Shown: positions 49,301-59,633 of the stretch, piece after piece | How the letters are laid out: each line of letters opens with the position of its first letter | Position numbering within the stretch: position 1 is the stretch's first letter | Assembly (NCBI RefSeq): GCF_918797505.1 | Contig: NC_092794.1 | Coordinates: 77,227,345 to 77,291,344, forward strand | Length of the DNA stretch: 64,000 nucleotides | Reading direction: 5' to 3' | From: Bemisia tabaci | Lineage: Eukaryota > Arthropoda > Insecta > Hemiptera > Aleyrodidae | Notes under the pieces: generated by a model | What the model saw: only the letters and a program-made list of their open reading frames with translations | Told to the model about the DNA's origin: nothing | Database searches by the model: none | Program-made: the position numbers and the translations under genes

Positions 49301-52300
49301 TCAAAAATTCACATCAGTAAGTTTTTCGAATTGAGACCTAATATTTTGCAGAAGTTCATTATTTGGTGGCCTGATGAAGAAAAAAATGTAACAACAAAAT
49401 CCAAGTCGGGCGGTTGCATGGCTGGTAGGTTCTATATGGAATGACCCAGTATAGAGGACTATGTATCACTGGTACTGACCTTCCCCCCTTGTAATGCAAC
49501 ATAATACAGGCTCATACCCCTCTCCCCTGTGAGTGTTACTTAATTTTATGAAGACTCCTAAACCCTTTTTTTTGGTTACCTCAATTTTGGTTTTTTTTTC
49601 AGTTATTACATTGCGGGAAACTGAATTCAGTGATCAGCTGAACAATAGGAGAACTTTTCAAGGCTTTACGGCCCTCCACTATGCTGTTCTTGCCAATGAC
49701 TTCACGATAGTCAGGCTACTCCTTGATGCTGGGGCTAATCCGCTGATTGAAAATGATGCAGGTCATCAACCCATCATGTTCGCTAAAGCAGAGCAAATCA
49801 AAGATTTATTGGATAGAGCAATGTCAGAGGTAAAGTTCGTTTTTTCAGTCAGTGACAGATCTAGAGAGTGGTCAAGAGAGGTGACATTTAATGAAATGGA
49901 ATGGAGGGTAAGGAGGCATACCTACGTTCAAGCAGCTCTCAGAAAAATATTTTTAAAAAATATTCCCACAAACTGAATTTTAAGTAGGCTCTTGTTTCAA
50001 ATTCTAAAATCGATTAATTGGTACAATCTGACAACCTTCCGTAAGTCAATTGGAGAATTTTTGTTTCAAAGGTGATACAGTAGAGGCTATTATTATTGGG
50101 ACCAGATCTATCACATTGCAGATTATACGAAACCAAGATATCTGACCAGGAATAATGAAGAAAAAGGTTGTATCCTAAAAGACTCTATCACAAACCTTTT
50201 AAAGATCAGCCAAAAATGTAATTATCAGTTAAAAATTAATGAAGTCTACCTTGAAAGATGTTACTTTGACAAACATAATTTATTTTATCACAAATTTTAG
50301 TGTTTTCCATCACAACAAAGCCACCAAAAAGAATTGCGGTGAATTGAATCGTGGATAATTGAGACTATTTAGAAAGTGGAAAATAACTAACTGAAAACGT
50401 GAAAGAATTTTTTTGTTATGATCCAGTTTTCAGATAATTAAGTAATTTTAGCCTGTTTTTAAGTTTTTACCATTTCGACAGTGTTAGTCGGCAATCACAT
50501 AACTCGGTTTGCGACGTCGCAGACTCCCTGTCACACGTTACTTTTTTAAACGGAAAACTATTCAACGGCAATTCTTTAAAAACTTCCGTGATTTTTCTTC
50601 TCTGTGCGAAGAAAATTCTGCATAAAATTCGAGGAATGATGTCCATTTGTTCTCTTTTAAAAAAATAACATAGAGGCAGAGATTTTCAGACACCGCAAAC
50701 GAGTTATGTGATTGCCGACTCACACCGTCGATTTGTTTAAGTGGGATTGATTTTCCTCAATAATTTCAACTTGACGTGCATCCAAGGATGGAGTGAATGA
50801 ACTCTTTTAGCCCAAAGATTTTCAGGACTTTGGACAGAAGGAAAATGACAACACACAGGCCAAAGTGCAAAACCACGTATCTCCAGCACAATGTTTCAAA
50901 ATTTCCCCTCGTATTTTATTTTTTCCACGAGAACAAGCCAATTTTAATAGCTTGAAATTCATTCAAAATAATCTGCTGGCATTGGAATAAAATCACACAA
51001 GTTTTCAAGAAATTATGTTAAACAGTTTTCTTAAGAAAAAACTAAGGATGACAGGAAGTCTGCATGTCACAAACGGAGTTACAAGATATCGCACCATGGT
51101 CGTCAATGTACCTTTTGCTGCAGAAATCAAGAGAATATGAAACGTTGATATACAGGGTGTTTCAGACCACCCGTACCAGGCCTTTTTCTCGGTTGTTTTA
51201 GGTCGTACAAAGTCGGGGACCGCGGGATTGAATAGGGAATGGACCACTAGACAAGGTACGAATTTCAGCACTCTGATATATGATCCGTAACCAAAATTTC
51301 ACGTAGAGCACGATGCGCACAATGAAAATTATCGAAATCAACTCCTCACAACGATATTTAATGATTCTTGATGCGTGAATTCAAACCACCCGCTCATGAA
51401 AACTCAATGCTCTACGCGATTCACATCGCGCGCTAAACGTTATCATGACAGTCTCTGCGCGATGTAAAAATCTGGCAACCTCAATCTTGACGCTTTGGCT
51501 CAGCTATAGCAAATTGCCTATAGTTCGAACAACACATGGTGGGAAATGAATATTGCTCGATTAAGAAACTTGCTGAGGTCGTTGTCGTGCGCGATTTGAC
51601 TCACGTAGAGCTTTGAGTTTCTTGTGAGCGGGCAGTTCAAATTCCTCGTAACCAATGTGAAATGAAAAGGTTAATATCTTCGTTAGGAGTTGGTTTCAGT
51701 AATTTTCATTGCGCGAATCGTGTTCTACGTGAAATTTTGGTTAAGAAACATGTACCGGAATGCTTAAATTCGTATCTTGTCTAGGAATCCATTGACCCCA
51801 AGGAATCCGAATTTCGTGGTCCTGAAACCCCCCCACCCCCCCTTGGGGGGTAAAGGGGGGGGGGTCACGATGCTAAAAGTCACGGTTCCCGACCGAATTG
51901 CGAATTACTCGCATCAGAATTGAAAAGCACGGAAAATTTCACGTGATATTGACCCCTAGAAATCCATAATCAGCCCATCCAAGGCTCAAAAATGACCCCC
52001 TAAAGAGGGGGACAGTACCCCCCTCCATAATTTCTCTTTGGTCTCAAAATTGACGTAGATTCTCCAGAAAAGGATGGTTTCCCAGGTAATCGACCCCGAG
52101 AAATCTAAATTTCATGGTCCCGAAGCTCCTCTGGCCCCCCTTGAGAGGTAAACGGGGGGCCCAATTTTAAAAATCGGGGCTCCTTTCCGAATCGAAAATT
52201 GAGTGCATCCAAATTGAGGAGCAGAACACTTTTACATCTTAAGTGACCCCCAAGAGTTTTAATTGACCCCCCTGAACGGCAGAAAGTAACCCCTGAAGAG

Positions 52301-55300
52301 GGGGGCTTCGTCCCCTCCAAAAATTTCTCAGGATTCCTCTTTGGTCGCAAAATTGTCGTCGATTCTCCAGAAAAAGACGGTTTTCCAGGTAATCGACCCT
52401 GAGGACTCTAAATTTCATGGTCCCTAAGCTCCGCTACCCGCCCTCTTGGGCAGAAACCGTCTTTTTCTGGAGAATCGACGACAATTTTGCGACCAAAGAG
52501 GAATCCTGAGAAAATTTTGGAGGGGACGGAGCCCCCTCTTCAGGGGTTACTTTCTGCCGTTCAGGGGGGTCAATTAAAACTCTTGGGGGTCACTTAAGAT
52601 GTAAAAGTGTTCTGCTCCTCAATTTGAATGCACTCAATTTTCGATTCGGAAAGGAGCCCCGATTTTTAAAATTAGGCCCCCCGTTTACTCCTCAAGGGGG
52701 GCCAGAGGAGCTTCGGGACCATGAAATTTAGATTTCTCGGGGTCAATTACCTGGGAAACCATCCTTTTCTGGAGAATCTACGTCAATTTTGAGACCAAAG
52801 AGAAAGGACCGTACAACAAAACGGCCAAATCGGCCTAAACACGGAATCGTACGATTTTCTCAGGGATGATAGAGGGTCTTCCCAGACACTCAAAACTGGT
52901 CATATTTTTTGCCTAACTCCCAGGGAAAAGGGGGAGAGGGGGTCAAAGTCAAAACCTTTAAATTAGCATAACTTCTCAACGGTTTGTCGTAGAAAGATGA
53001 TCTTGGTGTCAAAATTTCCAGAAAAATGAGAGCTTTCAGAATATATGTATGAAATCAATTAAATTTTAAAATTTGACCCACTTTTGGGGCATTTTACAAG
53101 GTCCCCCTTTCGTAAATTTTCGTTTTTTGAGATTTTCGGTTGTTCGGTTCGCACGGATCAAAACAAAAACAATTTCAAATAAAAGTAGAGCGTTTAAGCT
53201 TTAAAAGAAGCCCAAGAAGATCTTGGGGAAATGATTAGAAGCGGAGTTATGAGTCTTCAAAGTTGACGCGGCGCGCGGGAACCTTGTATGTTCCGAGTCT
53301 CAAGGTCACCTGCGCGCTCCGGATTGCCTGCAGGTTGCAAGTTTTTGTGTTTTTATGCTTCTGTAGGTCATTTTTAATGTAAATCATTCAATGAAGATAG
53401 AATAATCGAAATTTTTTAATTTTACGGGAGGAGCGAGAGGGGGCTTAGAGTATCAACCATTATGTCCATCATACCTCATTAAACATTTGCTGACGATGAC
53501 GATTCTGCTCTTATAATTTAGAGGAAACCATGGACCCTCAGTTCAAATATACGTATGATCCATACAGAACTGAACCATTTAGAAATTATAACCCATTGAT
53601 GCCAAATTTTGGGGTACCCCTAATTTTAAAATTTTTTAATGGAGAATTTGCAAGGGTCTGAAATTTGACGAATTTCCTGTTTAAGTGGAATCCTCTGAGT
53701 GAACTGAACACGAAGATACCCTTGATTCATAAATTGAGCGATTATTAGAGGAGATATGACAAAATAACCGATTCTGCTAAAATACATGCGTTTAAATGGG
53801 AAATGCCGCCAGATGACGTCACAAGGCGGCGCATTTTCTCACTTTTAAATCAATTTTTCTCCAATTTCCCATGTCAAAAAAAAATTATGAAAAATATTGC
53901 GAACTCAGCTCATTAGGCACTTTCAGATGAAGCAATAAAAAAATTGCGTGCAAATTCTCCATTGAGCTATAAGCTACAGCGCTTGACGGAACTCACTTGG
54001 TAAAGCCAAATAGTTTCTCGTTGAAGCAGACGAGCTTTGAGCTTCAAAACAAGTCTCAGTTATTCTTAAGGGAGCTATTTGAAACGCAGTTAAAATTTTT
54101 TGACGTTAATGTGGTGTGCCTCGCCGAAGGCCCATTGTGTAAAATTAAAAAATTCTAATTAAACTATCTTCATTGAATGATTTACATTAAAAATGACCTA
54201 CAGAAGCATAAAAACACAAAAACTTGCAACCTGCAGGCAATCCGGAGCGCGCAGGTGACCTTGAGACTCGGAACATACAAGGTTCCCGTGCGCCGCGTCA
54301 ACTTTGAAGACTCATAACTCCGCTTCTAATCATTTCCCCAAGATCATCTTGGGCTTCTTTTAAAGCTTAAACGCTCTACTTTTATTTGAAATTGTTTTTG
54401 TTTTGATCCGTGCGAACCGAACAACCGAAAATCTCAAAAAACGAAAATTTACGAAAGGGGGACCTTGTAAAATGCCCCAAAAGTGGGTCAAATTTTAAAA
54501 TTTAATTGATTTCATACATATATTCTGAAAGCTCTCATTTTTCTGGAAATTTTGACACCAAGATCATCTTTCTACGACAAACCGTTGAGAAGTTATGCTA
54601 ATTTAAAGGTTTTGACTTTGACCCCCTCTCCCCCCTTTTCCCTGGGGGTTAGGCAAAAAATATGACCAGTTTTGAGTGTCTGGGAAGACCCTCCATCATC
54701 CCTGAGAAAATTGTACGATTCCGTGTTTAGGCCGATTTGGCCGTTTTGTTGTAGGGTCCTTATGGAGGGGGGTACTGTCCCCCTCGTTAGGGGGTCATTT
54801 TTGGGCCTTGGATGGGCTGATTATGGATTTCTAGGGGTCAATATCACGTGAAATTTTCCGTGCTTTTCAATTCTGATGCGAGTAATTCGCAATTCGGTCG
54901 GGAACCGTGACTTTTAGCATCGTGACCCCCCCCCTTTACCTCCCAAGGGGGGGTGGGGGGGGGTTTCAGGACCACGAAATTCGGATTCTTTGGGGTCAAT
55001 TCCCTATTCAATCCCGCGGTCCCCGACTTTGTACGACCTAAAACAACCTAGAAAAAGGCCTGGTACGGGTGGTCTGAAACACCCTGTATTGTTTGAATCT
55101 GACTTTTAATCGTGTCCTTCAGGGGCAATTAATTTTCTGAAACCCATCCGATAAAATGGACGGGTCAATATACTCTGTGTTCCTGTGTTCACCTTGCATT
55201 GTTATTTGCCCTACTTTGGAAAAGTCAGTTCTTTCCTATTCTCTGTTTTGAAAGTCTGAACTTTTTTTTTCAAATCTTCAGCATTTTTGTCAGCTGATAT

Positions 55301-58300
55301 CGATTTTTTTTTTTGCAGTACGAAGAAAGAGAGCGTAAACGAGAAGCAGAGGAAAGAAGAAGATTTCCACTAGAGGAGAGATTGAAACAACGGATTGTAG
55401 GTCAGGAAGGCCCAATTAAAATCATTGCCTCTGGTAAGTTGAATTTTTTCATACTGTAGATATTAGATGTTTGTCCTATGCTACTTTGTCTAAACTTCAT
55501 TATTACGCACTTGTTCACAGGGAAAGGGATCTTGCAGCAAAAAACTCAACACTTAGGAGTGTTCCAAAAGAGGGGCACCTAATAGTCTAGGTTTGCTTGT
55601 TTTTGCAACTTTTTCCTTTGGAATCTTGACAAATGTCTCCCGTTGTATAATCAAATTCCTTTTTTTGAACTTGACTTAGCTCAAATTATTCCTGTATGCC
55701 TCTTAGTTGTTTTGTAACTGAGCAATAGATTATTTAATCTCAGCCATGCCAACTTGAATATTCATTGAGGAAAACTAAACCCTGGTAAAATGGACAATTA
55801 CAACCACGCCCAGGCCTTTTCATTCATAGATTTGGAACACTGCTTGTAGTTGTGTGACTGCACAAGATAGTTAGGACACTACACAGAATGGTCGCAGGAT
55901 TACAGATAGGATTCTTACCGCGTGTTAAATATGGTCGCAGGTGTATGCTCCTTGCTGAGTTGTATTTCCTGCTCTTTGATCATGGGCAAATATTGCAGTA
56001 TTTTAGTTTAGAGCTGGCCTTAAGGATTCTTCTGGCGGTCTTTATGGATTCTCATAGCCAGCTATAAGACTGTATGCATCTACACAGCCGCCTGTAAGAT
56101 CCATACAGCCATGCACCAAGGAGAAACTTTCAGGGAATTTATCAGATTCCGCATTACCACTGCTTCCATGAAACATCTACTTGATGATTGAATAAGTGGA
56201 CTTATCAGAAAATTTCTAGTACCCAAAATAATAGCATGCAGGAATAAAAGGGCAGCATTTCATTACCCTACACTTTCAAGGACCGAATGTCAAGTGGTCA
56301 ATAGCAAGAACCATCCTTGAAAATTCACTGTGCTTCCAGGAAAAGAAGAGATTCCCGTAATCAGCATCTTTTCTCAAACTTTCCAAAATAGAAACCAAAA
56401 AACTCCAGAAAGACTGTAACTGGAACATTGTCATATATTTTTAAATAGTCAGTACAGTAAAAAAAATGAGAGAAAAATCTTCTTTTTTTTTCAGCGGTTC
56501 GTAGGAAGGAAAATGGTTGGTTTGATGACGAACACCCTTTAGTTTTCTTATTTTTAGGATCGTCAGGCATTGGAAAGACTGAACTCGCAAAGCAGCTTGC
56601 TTACTACATTCACAAAAATAAACCAGAGGCGTTTATCCGTCTTGACATGTCTGAATACCAGGAAAAGCATGAGGTATGAGCTTTCAGCATTTTACGAACA
56701 TTTTTTTGCCAAGAGTGTGTTCTCAGGTGCAGATTTAGGAAAGCTCCAAGGGAAGGGGGACAGTTTGAGTTAACCCTATGGTAGAAGGCACCCAACCCTT
56801 GGGAGGACACCCCCCCCCCTCCTCAATGGTAGATGAACCCTCTTTCAGATCTATTTATTACACTAGGAAGAAATGTTTCTCATGAAAGGTAATAACTTTG
56901 TAATAGATTTTAATGAATCATTTCAGAAATTCCATTTCTTGCTCTGATTAATTGAGACCCAGTTAAACTTTATGAATGGCTCAGTTTCAGCGATTTATCT
57001 TCTCTGTTTAAAAAATATTCTGTGATGCTTTCATATATACTGAACTCGCTGTCAGTGCTATCTATCAGTGGAGATCGAAATAACACAGTCCATGGGACTG
57101 GGTCATTGGAGGCATGACCATGCACCAAAATTTTGCGCTCTGTAGCATGTGCTATAGTTGTTGATACGACCTACCATCAGCATATCAGACACTGAGCCCT
57201 GCAGAAATGTGATAAGCATGTCATGAGATTGAGTTCAGGAGCACGTTCCAACCTCGGGGCAGAGTTCCTGCCTGTGCATTGGCCCCTTGAGGGCGCCTCC
57301 TCGGTCAGCTGGGTCCTTACTTACTTACTCATGTACCTATCAAAGCACACTGTAATTTAAACTCACATTATCACAACACCCCTGGAGTAACTTAAACTCG
57401 AACAAGATGTCAGCGATTCAAACGGCAGGAAGGGACAGGGTTACTCAGTACGTCAGTGTCGCCGCTGCCTTTTTTCATCCATGATGCGTAAACTCAAATT
57501 TAGATGGCAGCAACAAATAGGATGTATCAAACATTTTTTGAAGGACACCGGAAAGAAGAAGCATTATTTCTTTATGAGGCCGATTTTTCTTAAGATTCTA
57601 CCATGGGCATTGTTTTTTCACGCTAAAAACGGTAGAATTCACCTATTTGTAGATCAATCCCTTCTAAGCTGAACTGACTCATCATGGAGCAACTGAATTT
57701 TCCATCACTTTTAACACTGTTTGACTTCAGGTTGCAAAGTTGATTGGTGCTCCTCCCGGCTATGTGGGTCATGATGAAGGAGGCCAGTTGACGGCAAGAC
57801 TGAAAAATTGCCCCAACGCTGTCGTGCTCTTTGACGAAGTGGACAAGGCCCATCCAGATGTTCTTACAGTCCTTCTCCAACTGTTTGACGAGGCAAGTTG
57901 TTTTTTCTCCAATTTCCCGTGTACCTCGCAAAAATGCATAATAGTTGATTTTAACAAAAATTCAAAGTTCGGAAGTTATAAAAATACTTAACAATTACCT
58001 ACTTCATTTTGTAAATTGCATTTAGCCTTCGAAGAATTTTTAATTTTTGGGTGTTGCATCTCAAACCTTCAAATCTAATTGATACTCCATGCACCATCAT
58101 TTTAATCATCTATTATGAAATGACTGCATCATTGAATATTATTTAAATAATATGTACTTAAAAAGTTGGATGCTTTGCTTTCCAGTAACATTTATTTAAA
58201 AATTAAACATTTTACATTCTTTGATTACACCGCTCAACATGGGGTCTGTCCTTGAAACCAAACCAATTTTTTCGATTCCTAGGTGCTGAAGAAGTCCCAA

Positions 58301-59589
58301 AATGCCCATATTAACTTCAGGAAAATTGTCTGGTGCTCACTGCTCAGGACGCCGCCATTTTGAATTTTTCAAAATTGAGAAAACCCACGATTAGATTTTG
58401 CCAAATATCTCTTCAACGGTTCATCTCACAAAAAAAAAAAAACAAGAAAACCAGCAGAAAGAGCATAAAATTTCCTCCCGAAATCACTCTTCATTGTTTT
58501 TTCTTTGGTCGTAAAATTAACGATTTCTTCTAAAATTAGCTTAAGGAAGGCGCATTTTTGCTGACTTCAGGAAAAACTTTGCTTCATATCTCCAGCCACG
58601 ATTATCTGAGAAAAAAAATGTTTTGCTCATTGAAAAGAGCGTAAAGTTTACTTCTAGAAAAATGTTAATAGTTCCTAAACTTGATTTAATCCTGGGAAAC
58701 AGTCGTTTATTAGCTCCGCCCTTAAATTGTGATTTTGTCAACCATCTCCTTTAATATCAAGAAAAAAACCTAAAAACATAGCCCAAATTCTGGAACAAGG
58801 TGGTAAAATAGTGCTGGGCCCACACTGTTCCGGGGGGAGGGGGGGGGGGGAAGCACAAAAGTTCAAAAATTTTCAATCAGAGCCAAAAATTTTGAGCTCT
58901 AATGAGGATCAGTACAAAACTGATGGGGAGAGTGTTCAGCTCAGGCAGTTTGCATTGGAATATTAAGTTGAGGTCACGTCGAGAGACCTATACTTTTGGA
59001 TCTTTTTATACCTCTTCAGTAGATCACACTTGTCAGTGAACCCAACTGAAAATCTTGCAAAATCCAAGACGACATCAAAGCACAACTTTTGTACTGCAAT
59101 ACAACAAGTTTCGTACTAGTACTCATTAGAACTCAAAATTTCTTATTCTGGTTGAAGATTGTTGAACTTTTGGGCTTTGTCCCCCCCCCCCAAAAAAATA
59201 GTGTGGGCCCAGCACTATTTTACCACCTTGTTCCAGAATTTGGGCTATGTTTTCAGGTTTTTTTTCTTCTTTTTTTCTTGATATTAAAGGAGATGGTCGA
59301 CAAAATCTCAATTTAAGAGCGGAGCTAATAAACGACTGTTTCCCAGGATTAAATCAAGTTTAGGAACTACTAACATATGTTTTCTAGAAGTGAAGTTTAC
59401 GCTCTTTTCAATGAGCATAACAGTTTTTTTTCTCAGATAATCGTGGCTGGAGATATGAAGCAAAGTTTCTCCTAAAATCAGCAAAAATGCGCCTTCCTTA
59501 AGCTAATTTTAGAAGAAATCGTTAATTTTACGACCAAAGAAAAAACAATGGAGAGTGATTTCGGGAGGAAATTTTATGCTCTTTCTGCT

Positions 59590-59633
<44 letters not shown>

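Larger units (their letters stand above)
36502..49447. mobile_element. 12.9-kb inverted-repeat-bounded block in CLPB intron 3
   Basis: GGGTCATTCCATATGGAACC opens a ~230-bp arm mirrored at 49236-49447. AGTA flanks both ends (36498-36501, 49448-49451), a possible 4-bp duplication. The arm resumes after an inner foldback (39346-39380 mirrors 49195-49245). No transposase-like ORF; the interior carries other foldbacks and simple repeats (G-run at 40023-40043). Confidence 0.75.
35778..49602 (+). other. CLPB intron 3, inflated to 13.8 kb
   Basis: 13825-bp GT-AG intron. About 12.9 kb of it is the inverted-repeat-bounded block 36502-49447; only ~880 bp lie outside. Bases 43796-45680 and 46000-47300 inside it show no recognisable gene. 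Bases 47370-48900 are a degenerate internal repeat of low-complexity text recurring around TGTAAATTTTATG(T/A)ACTTTT. Confidence 0.8.
49830..55318 (+). other. CLPB intron 4
   Basis: 5489-bp GT-AG intron. Bases 51153-55086 are a nested foldback element; the 1555 bp outside contain nothing I recognise. Confidence 0.8.

Noticed and set aside
49830..49976. Continuation of the exon 4 reading frame
   Set aside because: Follows a good GTAAAG donor; the next exon supplies the expected linker in phase.
57623..57957. Minus-strand ORFs opposite CLPB exon 7
   Set aside because: Shadows of the conserved coding strand.
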